64,000 nucleotides of DNA from Profundibacter amoris. GTDB taxonomy: Bacteria > Pseudomonadota > Alphaproteobacteria > Rhodobacterales > Rhodobacteraceae. The stretch is taken from contig NZ_CP032125.1 of the NCBI RefSeq assembly GCF_003544895.1, forward strand, positions 1,502,001-1,566,000, in the 5' to 3' direction. The position numbers and the translations under genes were made by a program. The stretch's first letter is position 1; the number at the start of each line of letters is the position of its first letter. The notes under the pieces were generated by a model, which searched no databases, was not told the DNA's origin, and saw only the letters and a list, made by a program, of their open reading frames with translations. Shown in pieces: positions 53,546 through 64,000 of this stretch.

Positions 53546-54091
53546 ATGAGACTTGAACAGATTATAAACCTGCCGGTTATTGATACCGAACGGTTCACCC
53601 TGCGCCCGTTGCGCAAATCAGATGCCGGTCTGCTAGAGCTTTACTCAAGCGACGAGAGGATTGCGCGTTCGACCACCTCGATCCCGCACCCGTTGCCACC
53701 AGGCACCACTGAAGCCTTTATCGCGCGTGTCACCGCGGATGATCGCCGCGAGGATGTCTGGGTTCTAGATGGCTCGGCCCATGGGCACGCAGAATTGCTG
53801 GGCGTGATCGGGCTGACCTGTATCGAACGCGGGCAGGCCGAAATCGGCTACTGGATTGCACCGGCTTTCTGGAACACCGGCTATGCCTCGCAAGCGGTCA
53901 ATGCCCTGATCGACGCCAACCCAAAAGTGTGCAAAACGATCTTTGCCGAGGTGTTTCAGGACAACCCCGCATCAGCCCGTGTTCTGACCAACGCGGGGTT
54001 CGAATATATCGGCGATGCCGAGAGCTTTTCAGTGGCCCGCGATGCCACGGTGGCGACATGGACCTATATCAGGAAGATGGACGAGGCTTGA
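53546..54091 (+). CDS. GNAT family N-acetyltransferase
   Basis: A 181-residue RimJ/RimL-like GNAT acetyltransferase: TERFTLRPLRKSDAGLLELY start, EIGYWIAPAFWNTGYASQAV (acetyl-CoA binding region) and VFQDNPASARVLTNAGF. These enzymes acetylate N-termini or small amines; the substrate is unknown here. ATG at 53546 with AAGGAGGG upstream. Between rpmA and obgE, as often in this group. Confidence 0.88.
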   Translation: MRLEQIINLPVIDTERFTLRPLRKSDAGLLELYSSDERIARSTTSIPHPLPPGTTEAFIARVTADDRREDVWVLDGSAHGHAELLGVIGLTCIERGQAEIGYWIAPAFWNTGYASQAVNALIDANPKVCKTIFAEVFQDNPASARVLTNAGFEYIGDAESFSVARDATVATWTYIRKMDEA

Positions 54092-54120
54092 GGCCGGACG
54101 CTTTCTGTTCTATCGCCTAT

Positions 54121-54170
54121 AGCGTGTCGTGCCCAACCGGATAGTGAATTCGATCGGGCGCGACATGCCC
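54121..54170. repeat. intergenic repeat, copy 1
   Basis: AGCGTGTCG, then GAATTCGAT and GCGACATG; the same three words occur in the same order at 57652-57690 with a shorter spacer. The outer words are nearly complementary, so the unit can fold. Possibly a dispersed genomic repeat. Confidence 0.55.
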
Positions 54171-54189
54171 AAGACAGACAATTATTTAA

Positions 54190-56357
<2,168 letters not shown>

Positions 56358-56403
56358 CTGTTTCTTTTTCGTCCAAATATCCCCGCCGGAGGCATAGAAT
56401 CTT

Positions 56404-57651
56404 ATGAGCGATGAAATCAAAACCATGATGGCCGATCTGGGCGCCCGCGCCAAAGCGGCCTCGGCCGAACTGGGGTTTGCCAGTTCCGAGGCCAAGGAAA
56501 AGGCACTGATGGCGGCGGCTGATGCGATTATTGCCAATACGGACGATATTCTGGCGGCCAATGAAAAAGACATGGCCTATGGCCGTGACAAGGGGCTGAC
56601 AGCGGCGATGCTGGACCGGTTGATGCTGGATCGAGACCGGATTGCCGCGATGGCGGTGGGCTTGCGCACAGTGGCGGCGCAAAAGGATCCGGTGGGTGAT
56701 GTGATTGCCGAATGGGACATGCCCAGTGGCCTGCATATCAAACGGGTGCGCACACCTTTGGGGGTGATCGGCGTGATCTATGAAAGCCGCCCGAATGTGA
56801 CGGCGGATGCGGGTGCCTTGTGCCTGAAGGCGGGCAACGCGGTGATCCTGCGCGGCGGCTCGGAAAGCTTCCATTCCTCTGGCGCGATCCACGGCTGTCT
56901 GGTGCAGGGGCTAAAGGCAGCCGGTCTGCCCGCGGACGCCATTTTGCGCGTGCCGACACGGGATCGGGCGGCGGTGCAGGAAATGCTGCGCATGACCGAC
57001 AGTATCGACGTGATCGTGCCGCGCGGCGGCAAGGGTCTGGTCGGGCTGGTGCAGCGCGAGGCCCGCGTGCCGGTGTTCGCCCATCTTGAGGGTATTGTGC
57101 ATGTCTATATCGATGCTTCGGCGGATCCGGATAAGACCCGCAAGGTGGTGCTGAATGCCAAGACGCGGCGCACGGGGATTTGTGGTGCTGCGGAATGTTT
57201 GCTGGTGCATCGGGATGCGGCAGGGCTGGGCCAGCAGGTGATTGACGATCTGATCGCGGCGGGGATCGAGGTGCGGGCCGGAGAGGGGTTGCAGGGTAGC
57301 AAACCCGCAACCGATGAGGATTTCGGCATGGAATATCTGGATTCAATCATTGCCGCCAAAATGGTGGATGATATTGACGCCGCGATTGCCCATATCCGTG
57401 AATTCGGCAGCAACCATACCGATGCCATCATGGCCGAGGATGCGGCTGCGGCCGCACGGTTTTTCGAGCGGCTGGACAGTGCGATTTTGATGCATAATGC
57501 CTCGACCCAGTTTGCCGATGGTGGCGAATTCGGTATGGGGGCGGAAATCGGTATTGCGACGGGTAAAATGCACGCCCGCGGACCGGTCGGGGCCGAGCAA
57601 CTGACTAGTTTCAAATATATCGTTACAGGCGACGGGGCAGTGCGCGCCTAG
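56404..57651 (+). CDS. proA: gamma-glutamyl phosphate reductase
   Basis: A 415-residue NADPH-dependent reductase that converts the ProB product to glutamate semialdehyde. [30 protein letters not shown] and the catalytic cysteine in [15 protein letters not shown] are present; ends [14 protein letters not shown]. Second gene of the proline pair. Confidence 0.97.
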   Translation: MSDEIKTMMADLGARAKAASAELGFASSEAKEKALMAAADAIIANTDDILAANEKDMAYGRDKGLTAAMLDRLMLDRDRIAAMAVGLRTVAAQKDPVGDVIAEWDMPSGLHIKRVRTPLGVIGVIYESRPNVTADAGALCLKAGNAVILRGGSESFHSSGAIHGCLVQGLKAAGLPADAILRVPTRDRAAVQEMLRMTDSIDVIVPRGGKGLVGLVQREARVPVFAHLEGIVHVYIDASADPDKTRKVVLNAKTRRTGICGAAECLLVHRDAAGLGQQVIDDLIAAGIEVRAGEGLQGSKPATDEDFGMEYLDSIIAAKMVDDIDAAIAHIREFGSNHTDAIMAEDAAAAARFFERLDSAILMHNASTQFADGGEFGMGAEIGIATGKMHARGPVGAEQLTSFKYIVTGDGAVRA

Positions 57652-57690
57652 AGCGTGTCGACGAATTCGATTTGGTGCGACATGTTCTAA
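57652..57690. repeat. intergenic repeat, copy 2
   Basis: Same word order as 54121-54170 (AGCGTGTCG, GAATTCGAT, GCGACATG) with a shorter spacer. Placed immediately after proA. A GC-rich hairpin-prone stretch follows to about 57745 and may end transcription. Confidence 0.55.
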
Positions 57691-57780
57691 GGGGTTGCGC
57701 CGCCTGACGGCGTCGCCCCGCGCGTCCCTGACGGGGTGCGATGCCTCCGGCGGGGATATTTGAACCATTTGGAAGCAGGG

Positions 57781-58377
57781 TTAAAAAGACAAGGCAATCG
57801 TGCCTTCCCGCAGGTCGGTTTTCAGGGCGCGGTTTGCCTGTAGAGCCGCATCGGGAACCAGCGCAAAGTGAACATCGGACGGAGACAGATCAACTTTGTT
57901 GACCGGTGAAACCAGCATTTCCCATTTTTCCGGATCAATGTTCATTTTGTCAGCCGTGCAGGCCAGCCGCCAGCCATCCGGCCCCTGACGCACTTTGACG
58001 GTGCCGCCAAAAGCCATCGCGCTTTGGAAACACTGGATCAGCAAAAAGGCCAGCTTTACTTCGGAACGGGACAGGCTGTTTTCGCTGTTCCAGTCATATT
58101 GCACCCGACCGGCCGCCCCCATATCGCGCAGGATCGAGGTGATTTCGGACAGACCGACCATGGCCCCCGGACTTGCCGCGCCAAACGCGATGCGGAAAAA
58201 CCGGATGCGGGCATTGGCACTGGCAACACTTTCGCTGATCAGCGCCATTTCCGGACCGTCCACCGATCCCGCCATGCCCAGCAGTTCAACCCCGTTGCCA
58301 ATCGCCCCCAGAGGGCTGATAAGATCGTGACAGATACGCGAGCCGATCAGGGCGGCGATGGTGCTTTGTGTGGTCAT
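57781..58377 (-). CDS. chpT: ChpT-like histidine phosphotransferase
   Basis: A 198-residue protein with the phospho-acceptor helix SRICHDLISPLGAIGNG (H17) and a C-terminal degenerate ATPase-like domain, the ChpT arrangement. ChpT passes phosphate from CckA to CtrA and CpdR in Alphaproteobacteria, controlling motility and gene-transfer-agent genes in Rhodobacterales. No functional kinase motifs (N, G boxes) are seen. Divergent from the DUF3553 gene. Confidence 0.85.
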   Translation of the reverse strand: MTTQSTIAALIGSRICHDLISPLGAIGNGVELLGMAGSVDGPEMALISESVASANARIRFFRIAFGAASPGAMVGLSEITSILRDMGAAGRVQYDWNSENSLSRSEVKLAFLLIQCFQSAMAFGGTVKVRQGPDGWRLACTADKMNIDPEKWEMLVSPVNKVDLSPSDVHFALVPDAALQANRALKTDLREGTIALSF

Positions 58378-58413
58378 GGTCTAACTTCCTGTCCTGCGAA
58401 AGGGGGCGTCCTT

Positions 58414-58584
58414 ATGAATGAATTACTGGAACCGGGCATGTTGGTGAAACACCCGACCCGGCCCGAGTGGGGCCTTGGACAGGTACAATCACGGATAAAT
58501 GGTAAAATAACCGTTAATTTTGAACATGCAGGCAAGGTTGTTATTGTCGGGAGCGAGATTGAACTCATGCTGGTGGATCCTTGA
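58414..58584 (+). CDS. DUF3553 small protein
   Basis: A 56-residue protein: LLEPGMLVKHPTRPEWGLGQ and GKITVNFEHAGKVVI, a small SH3-like beta fold found as DUF3553 and at the ends of UvrD-type helicases. AAGGGGGCG ribosome site upstream of ATG at 58414. Function unknown. Divergent from chpT with 36 bases between. Confidence 0.85.
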   Translation: MNELLEPGMLVKHPTRPEWGLGQVQSRINGKITVNFEHAGKVVIVGSEIELMLVDP

Positions 58585-58722
58585 GGTTCTTGCATGGCGG
58601 GTTGCCATTAACGCTAGCACAGCTTAGGCGCGAGTCAATCGCTGTGCGGGCAATCTGTTGCTATTTCAGGGCGCAATTCGTAGAAGTTGGGCCAGTGTTT
58701 GGACACCGGATGTGATGGGTAA

Positions 58723-59502
58723 ATGACCTTCGAAGACAAGAAATTCGAATTGCGCCTTGCACAGTCCAGGGCCGATCTGCACGCTGCCCAGCGGCTGCGT
58801 TACGAGGTGTTTATTCAGGAACTGGGCGGGGATGGCCCGCTGGTGGACCATGAGGCACGGCTGGAGAAAGATGAGTTTGACGACTTCTTTGACCACCTGT
58901 TGCTGATCGACAAAACTCAGCCTGAAGGCTCGGACAAGCATGTCGTCGGGGTTTACCGTCTGTTGCGCGGGGATATGGCCGAAAAGGCCGGGCGGTTCTA
59001 TTCCGAGGACGAATATGACCTGAGCGCGATCAAATCCAGCGGCCGGCGGTTGATGGAACTGGGCCGATCCTGCGTGCATCCCGATTATCGCGGCAGCCGG
59101 GCGATGTATGTGTTGTGGAACGGCCTTGGCGCCTATGTGCTGGAACATGAAATCGAGGTGATGTTCGGGGTGGCCAGCTTCCATGGCACCGACATCAATG
59201 CCATCCGTGAGCCGCTTGCCTGTTTGCACCATTACCACCTTGCCCCCGAAGAGATGCGGGCCCGGGTGCTGGAACCCTATTTCCAGACTATGGATTTGCT
59301 GCCGGTCGACCGGATCGACCGCCGCGCCGCTGCCCGTGCCATGCCGGCGCTGATAAAGGCCTATCTGCGGCTGGGCGGTTATGTGGGCGAGGGCGCGTTT
59401 ATTGATCACAGTTTCAACACCACCGATGTGTTTTTGCTGATGGATACGCAGAATATCAGCGAAAAGAACCGCACGCTTTATACCAAAGGGCGGCACGGAT
59501 GA
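58723..59502 (+). CDS. olsB: L-ornithine N(alpha)-acyltransferase
   Basis: A 259-residue GNAT-like acyltransferase that makes lyso-ornithine lipid from 3-hydroxyacyl-ACP. AAQRLRYEVFIQELG at the start, LMELGRSCVHPDYRG, and MFGVASFHGTD are typical of OlsB. Overlaps olsA by four bases, giving the complete ornithine-lipid pathway, important for phosphate-free membranes in marine alphaproteobacteria. Confidence 0.9.
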   Translation: MTFEDKKFELRLAQSRADLHAAQRLRYEVFIQELGGDGPLVDHEARLEKDEFDDFFDHLLLIDKTQPEGSDKHVVGVYRLLRGDMAEKAGRFYSEDEYDLSAIKSSGRRLMELGRSCVHPDYRGSRAMYVLWNGLGAYVLEHEIEVMFGVASFHGTDINAIREPLACLHHYHLAPEEMRARVLEPYFQTMDLLPVDRIDRRAAARAMPALIKAYLRLGGYVGEGAFIDHSFNTTDVFLLMDTQNISEKNRTLYTKGRHG

Positions 59503-60323
59503 GCGGGATGTGGTACCCCGAAGAGGCCGAGGTGCCCTATAAGGTGACGCCAATGGGCCGGGTTCGGGTGGTGCTGCGGGTGGTGCCGATGCTGCTGGTT
59601 ATTCTGGTCGGGCTGGCGGTGCTGCTGCTGCTGCGTCTGGTTGAGCGGCCGCTGTTCGGGATGGACCGGCCGATCACCCCCTATATTACCCAGTTTGTTT
59701 GCAAATCCGCCCTGTTTATCATGGGGTTGCGCCTGATCGTTACAGGGGACCGGATGAAGCAAAAGGGGGCTGTGGTGGCCAACCATGCCTCATGGCTGGA
59801 TATATTCACCCTGAATGCGGCAAAACGGATCTACTTTGTTGCCAAATCCGAGGTCGCCGGTTGGCCGCTGATCGGCTGGCTGGCGCGGGCCACGGGCACG
59901 GTGTTTATCGCCCGCCGCCCGCAAGATGCAAAAATCCATTTGCAAATCTTTGAAGACCGCCTGAAAGCGGGCCATAAACTATTATTTTTCCCGGAAGGAA
60001 CCTCGACCGATGGATTGCGGGTTATTCCTTTTAAATCAACGCTTTTTCAGGCGTTCTTTGTGCCGGAATTGCGCGATATCATGCATATTCAGCCGGTGAC
60101 GGTGAAATACACGGCACCGGATGGCGAGGAAGAGCGGTTTTACGGCTGGTGGGGCGATATGGAGCTGGCCCCGCATTTGCTGAAAACACTGTCGGTGCGG
60201 CGCAATGGCTCGGTCGAGGTGATCTATCACCCGCCGGTCAGGGTGGCGGATTTCGACGGGCGCAAGGCGCTGGCGAAATATTGCGAGGATGTGGTGTGTT
60301 CGGGGTTCGAACATGGGGGATGA
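59499..60323 (+). CDS. olsA: lyso-ornithine lipid O-acyltransferase (PlsC family)
   Basis: A 274-residue acyltransferase that adds the second acyl chain to lyso-ornithine lipid. One membrane segment (about 24-46), the catalytic NHASWLD box (H96, D101) and the FPEGTS motif. The pairing with olsB supports OlsA rather than a phosphatidate-making PlsC. Start ATGA overlaps the olsB stop. Confidence 0.9.
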   Translation: MSGMWYPEEAEVPYKVTPMGRVRVVLRVVPMLLVILVGLAVLLLLRLVERPLFGMDRPITPYITQFVCKSALFIMGLRLIVTGDRMKQKGAVVANHASWLDIFTLNAAKRIYFVAKSEVAGWPLIGWLARATGTVFIARRPQDAKIHLQIFEDRLKAGHKLLFFPEGTSTDGLRVIPFKSTLFQAFFVPELRDIMHIQPVTVKYTAPDGEEERFYGWWGDMELAPHLLKTLSVRRNGSVEVIYHPPVRVADFDGRKALAKYCEDVVCSGFEHGG

Positions 60324-60678
60324 TCGCAAAACGCCTGCTGGTGCGGTTTCATTTCTGGTTCTTTATGCACGGGATATGTCTGAAACCGTGGCGTTTTACA
60401 CCGGACTGGGGCTGGCGTTTCAAAGCGAGCAACATGGCGCGGGACCAAAGCATTACTGTTGCCAACTGGACGCCTTGGCGCTGGAAATCTATCCGTCCGA
60501 GGGCGGGGACATCGGCGGATCGGCAATGGTTGGCATAAAGGTTGCCAATCTGGACCGTCTGAAATTGCCACAAAACAACATAGTTGCCCAAACTGCGCCT
60601 TTCGGGGATGGGTGGCGTGTGATTATCAAAGATCCTGATGGCAGGAATGTTTTTTTATTTGAAGCGGACCACGCCTGA
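60313..60678 (+). CDS. VOC family (glyoxalase/bleomycin-resistance fold) protein
   Basis: A 121-residue protein with one VOC module: FLVLYARDMSETVAFYTGLG and DPDGRNVFLFEADHA. Metal ligands are not all obvious. ATG at 60313 overlaps the olsA end; a longer frame from 60289 is less likely. Substrate unknown. Confidence 0.8.
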   Translation: MGDDRKTPAGAVSFLVLYARDMSETVAFYTGLGLAFQSEQHGAGPKHYCCQLDALALEIYPSEGGDIGGSAMVGIKVANLDRLKLPQNNIVAQTAPFGDGWRVIIKDPDGRNVFLFEADHA

Positions 60679-60901
60679 TTTCTATGTTAGCTAAACGTTT
60701 CTAACACACTGTATTAGCTTGCAAAATAACTCCAGCAGGCTCGTGTTTGGCAATTCCTTTAAAAAGTTCCCCGTCGATTGGATAGCGACTATCATTTTGG
60801 TAACGGCTTTCGAAAAGAAATCTTGCTGCTTATGTGTAATGCAGTTGATCGTTTTAGGGCGACTAACCGCCAAGATGCAGTGATAAAGGATGCCATAACC
60901 A

Positions 60902-61558
60902 ATGCTTAGAACCATTTCGACACTTCCGGCGTTGGCATTGTTAATCGTTGATACGCCCACATTATTCGAGCGCCTATACCGGTACGAATGGTATAAATCC
61001 CCGTTAACCGACTGGCTCGATGCGCTGAAAGTCGGGGAAAACGCCAAATTGCTGGAATTGGGATGCGGGCCGGGCAATTTTGCCCGCGATATTGCATCAA
61101 GCGGCGTTGTTGTAACCGCGATGGACCGATCCGGAAAAATGATCAAAAGGGCCACCGGCGGGAAGGGGGCGGTTGAATTTCTGGTCGGGGATGCGACGCA
61201 AACAGGGATGGGGGCAGAGCAGTTCGATTTTGTGCTGTCGTCCTCGCTGATCAATGTGGTGCCGGATGGCAAACAACTGTTAACCGAAGTGGCGCGGGTG
61301 TTAAGGCCCGGTGGCACGGCCTCGGTTCTGTTTCCGACGCCGGAATTTGACGGGGCACATGCGGAACGGATAATCGCGGATTACCGATGCGGGGTTTTCG
61401 CGGCGGGGGCGTTGCGTCTGTGGGCCTCCAAAGCGCGAAAACTGGACCCGCAGGATGTCTGCGACAGTTTTGAGGACTGCGGGTTCGGTCCAGCCAATGT
61501 CAGTTCTTTTCTGGATGGCGGCCTTGCGGCGGTTACCGGCAAAAAGAAATCCGCTTAA
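60902..61558 (+). CDS. class I SAM-dependent methyltransferase
   Basis: A 218-residue methyltransferase with motif [13 protein letters not shown] (about 49-60), the acidic MDRS after beta strand 2, and [14 protein letters not shown]. Hydrophobic N-terminus ([13 protein letters not shown]) may touch the membrane. Resembles methyltransferases acting on small molecules or lipids; substrate unknown. Convergent with the carbonic-anhydrase-like gene, stops overlapping by four bases. Confidence 0.8.
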   Translation: MLRTISTLPALALLIVDTPTLFERLYRYEWYKSPLTDWLDALKVGENAKLLELGCGPGNFARDIASSGVVVTAMDRSGKMIKRATGGKGAVEFLVGDATQTGMGAEQFDFVLSSSLINVVPDGKQLLTEVARVLRPGGTASVLFPTPEFDGAHAERIIADYRCGVFAAGALRLWASKARKLDPQDVCDSFEDCGFGPANVSSFLDGGLAAVTGKKKSA

Positions 61559-62094
61559 ACCCCGGCCTGAATCACCGTCAAACCATCCCGAAACCGGCGC
61601 ATGTTTTCCTGATAGTGCAGGGCACTTGTGGTCAGGCCCTGAATGGCCGTCTGGTCCAACTCGCGCACCACTTTGCCCGGCGCGCCCACTACTAGTGATC
61701 CGTCAGGAATTTCCTTGCCTTCGGTGATCAGCGCGCCGGCCCCGATCAGGCAGTTTTTGCCGATCCGCGCGCCGTTCAGCACCGTGGCCCCCATGCCGAT
61801 CAGGGAATTGCTGCCGATGGTGCAACCGTGCAGCATGGCCTTGTGGCCGATGGTGCAATTGGCGCCGATGGTCAGGGCATAGCCCGGATCGGTGTGCAGC
61901 ACGCAGTTTTCCTGAATATTGCTGCCGGCGCCGACAAAGATCAGCTCGTTATCGCCGCGCAGGGTGCAGCCGAACCAGACAGACGCGGCCGTTTGCAGCA
62001 CCACATTGCCGATGATGTTGGCATCGGGCGCGATCCAGTAGTCGCCCTCAACGGGCAGGGTGGGGGATTTTCCGTCGATGGCATATAGGGTCAT
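61555..62094 (-). CDS. gamma-carbonic anhydrase-like hexapeptide protein
   Basis: A 179-residue left-handed beta-helix protein of the gamma-CA/YrdA group. Hexapeptide repeats ([33 protein letters not shown]) and the metal histidines in VLHTD and GHKAMLHGC are present. Zinc-dependent CO2 hydration is likely but not certain, as many YrdA proteins are uncharacterised. Overlaps gmk by four bases. Confidence 0.88.
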   Translation of the reverse strand: MTLYAIDGKSPTLPVEGDYWIAPDANIIGNVVLQTAASVWFGCTLRGDNELIFVGAGSNIQENCVLHTDPGYALTIGANCTIGHKAMLHGCTIGSNSLIGMGATVLNGARIGKNCLIGAGALITEGKEIPDGSLVVGAPGKVVRELDQTAIQGLTTSALHYQENMRRFRDGLTVIQAGV

Positions 62095-62735
62095 TGGCGT
62101 TCCTCGAATTCCTTGTTCAATGCGCGGATATGGTCCATCAGCCAGGGTTGCTGGCTTTTGCGCATCCGTTCGGCCTGAATGATGGTTTTCAGCCGGTTTT
62201 CGGTTTCATCCAGTTCATCGTTCACCAGCACATAGTCGTATTCGTCCCAGTGGCTGATTTCATCGCGGCTTTTCTTCATCCGTGTGGCAATCACCTCGTC
62301 ACTGTCCTGCGCGCGGGTGTGCAGGCGGCGCTCCAGCTCGGCGATCGAGGGGGGCAGGATAAAGATCGACAGCACATGTTTGCCCAGCGCAGAGGCGCGC
62401 ACCTGTTGGCCGCCTTGCCAGTCGATGTCAAACAGCACATCGCGCCCTTCGTTGATGGCGCTTTCAACCGGTCCTTTGGGCGAGCCGTAGAAATTGCCGA
62501 ACACCTCGGCATGTTCCAGCATCTCGCCGCTGTCTACCAGTGCTGCAAATTCATCGTGGGATTTGAAGTAGTAATCCTTGCCGTCCACCTCACCCGGGCG
62601 CGGCGGACGGGTGGTGGCGGAAACCGAAAAGCCGATTGTCGGATCCCAGTTGATCAGCCGTTTGGAGAGCGTCGACTTCCCCGCACCCGAGGGCGAGGAC
62701 AAGATGATCAGTAACCCGCGTCTTTTGTTGCTCAT
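62091..62735 (-). CDS. gmk: guanylate kinase
   Basis: A 214-residue kinase that converts GMP to GDP. P-loop [10 protein letters not shown] (13-22), [19 protein letters not shown] for GMP binding, and a lid [12 protein letters not shown]. Operon with yicC upstream (three bases apart) and the hexapeptide gene downstream. Confidence 0.96.
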   Translation of the reverse strand: MSNKRRGLLIILSSPSGAGKSTLSKRLINWDPTIGFSVSATTRPPRPGEVDGKDYYFKSHDEFAALVDSGEMLEHAEVFGNFYGSPKGPVESAINEGRDVLFDIDWQGGQQVRASALGKHVLSIFILPPSIAELERRLHTRAQDSDEVIATRMKKSRDEISHWDEYDYVLVNDELDETENRLKTIIQAERMRKSQQPWLMDHIRALNKEFEERQ

Positions 62736-62738
62736 CGT

Positions 62739-63629
62739 TCACTCCACATTCTGCACCTGTTCGCGCATCTGGTCGATCACCGCCTTCAGGTCAAGTCCGA
62801 TCCGTGTCAGGTCAACCGATTGCGATTTGGAACACAGGGTGTTTGCCTCGCGCATGAATTCCTGCATCAGGAAATCCAGCTTGCGCCCTACGGGGCCGGA
62901 TTTGCCCATCAGATCACGCGCGGCATCCACATGGGCGCGCAAACGGTCCAGTTCTTCCATCACGTCCGATTTGACCGCTAACATGGCCAGTTCCTGCGCC
63001 ACGCGGTCCGGGTCGGCCCCATCGGAGTTGTCCAGCACACGGGCCAGATTTGCGCGCAGGGTTTTGGCCACATCATCGCGGCGGGCCTTTGCGGCTTTGG
63101 CGGCGGCTTTGGTCAGGACCTCGATCTGGTCGATCTGCTCATGGATCACCTTGTCCAGCGCCGCCCCCTCATTGCGGCGCATGGCGGTGAAATCCTCCAG
63201 CAGTGGCGGCAGATCATCCAGCAGGGCCGCCAGCAAGGGGCCTGTGTCGTCCTGCACCACAGAGGTATCAATCACCCCGCGTTGCGCCAGCACATCGGCG
63301 GCGGTGCAATGCACCAATGTCAGATCACTGTCGGCGGCGGCGTCCTCGATCCGCGACAGGGCTTGCAAAACGCGGGCCAGTTGCGATTCGTTCAGGTTCA
63401 GCGGCGTCGACCCTTCGTCGCGCTGCACCCGCAGGGTCAGGTTGATATTGCCGCGCCCCACCGATTTGGCGACCTGTTTGCGCAGGGCCTGTTCCAGACC
63501 CTCCACCCAGTCGGGCACCCGCAGGCGGATATCCAGCCCCTTGGCATTGACGCTGCGGACCTCCCAAGCCCATGTAAACCCGTCGCTTTCGCCATTTCGG
63601 GCGGCGAACCCTGTCATAGATGTGATCAT
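62739..63629 (-). CDS. YicC family endoribonuclease-like protein
   Basis: A 296-residue YicC protein: MITSMTGFAARNGESDGFTW at the start, VRSVNAKGLDIRLRVPD, and the C-terminal FLMQEFMREANTLCSKSQ. YicC proteins are RNA-cleaving enzymes in E. coli and Bacillus. Upstream of gmk, the usual order. Confidence 0.93.
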   Translation of the reverse strand: MITSMTGFAARNGESDGFTWAWEVRSVNAKGLDIRLRVPDWVEGLEQALRKQVAKSVGRGNINLTLRVQRDEGSTPLNLNESQLARVLQALSRIEDAAADSDLTLVHCTAADVLAQRGVIDTSVVQDDTGPLLAALLDDLPPLLEDFTAMRRNEGAALDKVIHEQIDQIEVLTKAAAKAAKARRDDVAKTLRANLARVLDNSDGADPDRVAQELAMLAVKSDVMEELDRLRAHVDAARDLMGKSGPVGRKLDFLMQEFMREANTLCSKSQSVDLTRIGLDLKAVIDQMREQVQNVE

Positions 63630-63790
63630 CGGCAGTTAACCATTTAACAATTTTTCCCCCGCAATTTTAGACAAACCGTGCCATATTAACCTGGCGGTAA
63701 GCATTGTGAGCATAGGGTTAACAGAGACATAACCCTGTCACAACAATGACGGCCCGCGATTTGGGTATCATTTGGCACGGGGTGTGTATC

Positions 63791-64000
63791 ATGGGTAAAT
63801 TCAGGGGTGGCCGCAAGGTGATTTCAATGGTGGGGTTCAGGGAACAGGTGCGTTTCCTCAAGATAAAACAGATCGAGGCCTATTGGGAAGGTCTGCGCAT
63901 GGGCCGTCTGGTTCCTTTGCGAAGCGAGATTGACCCGCGCGGGATTGAGCGGGCGCTGGAATATACCTTTATTCTGGAACGCATTGCCCCCGGTCTAGGA
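63791..64000 (+). CDS. PAS_5 family protein, 5' part
   Basis: The first 70 residues before the right edge. MGKFRGGRKVISMVGFREQV, then YWEGLRMGRLVPLRSEIDPR, which matches the start of PAS_5 proteins common in Alphaproteobacteria. Function of the family is unclear. Divergent from yicC with about 160 bases between. Confidence 0.8.
   Translation, partial: MGKFRGGRKVISMVGFREQVRFLKIKQIEAYWEGLRMGRLVPLRSEIDPRGIERALEYTFILERIAPGLG

Overview
The window looks like an alphaproteobacterial chromosome, most probably a marine Rhodobacterales (Roseobacter-type) member. The basis is the core gene content: L21 with a long Ala/Lys/Pro tail, rplU-rpmA-obgE-proB-proA order, a ChpT-like phosphotransferase, DUF3553, olsB-olsA ornithine-lipid genes, and a PAS_5 protein at the right edge. 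This is inferred from gene families; no search was run. The core parts are GC-rich. The middle is AT-richer and full of insertion sequences.

Layout. (1) 1-9000: the 3' end of rlmE, a DUF202 membrane protein, then a sugar-nucleotide and polysaccharide block. galU and ugd are on the plus strand. A tightly overlapping minus-strand operon uxs-galE-GT2 synthase-GH26-like protein runs 8975 to 4176. Together these can supply UDP-glucose, UDP-glucuronate, UDP-xylose and UDP-galactose to a membrane synthase. (2) 9.0-24 kb: a mosaic of IS remnants, three sulfotransferases, a GT2 enzyme, a secreted RTX glycosidase-like protein, a truncated RTX fragment, small unknown genes and a complete tRNA-Ser(CGA). 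(3) 24-26.5 kb: an IS66-family element. (4) 26.5-50.7 kb: a mobilizable island. It carries mobC and a relaxase-helicase, a Fic protein, ardA, an sfsA gene split by an IS3 element, a five-gene methylase/BglII-like/ParB-like/SNF2/DUF3883 operon, an ankyrin pair, a block of small membrane proteins with a VirD4-like ATPase, and a large serine recombinase that abuts a second tRNA-Ser(CGA). (5) 50.8-64 kb: ordinary core genes.

The island has readable ends. A 23-bp sequence from the 3' end of tRNA-Ser(CGA) is repeated in direct orientation at 9364-9386 and 50669-50691, which puts the serine-recombinase element at about 41.3 kb. Left of the far repeat lies a decayed copy of a recombinase tail, a sign of an earlier, mostly deleted element at the same tRNA. 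Inside the element, 20757-24071 is bounded by inverted copies of two chromosomal sequences (the uxs upstream region and the tRNA-Ser gene). That segment of sulfotransferase and glycosyltransferase genes therefore looks like an inverted piece of the original chromosome.

The best candidate for an undescribed system is the minus-strand operon 40893-35461. It encodes a beta-class DNA methyltransferase, a small protein resembling BglII-type nucleases but apparently lacking the acidic catalytic residues, a ParB-like protein, a SNF2 helicase and a DUF3883 protein with a PD-(D/E)xK-like signature. The genes overlap or nearly touch. It sits with ardA, fic and an unknown/ankyrin gene pair, as expected of a defence and anti-defence cargo.
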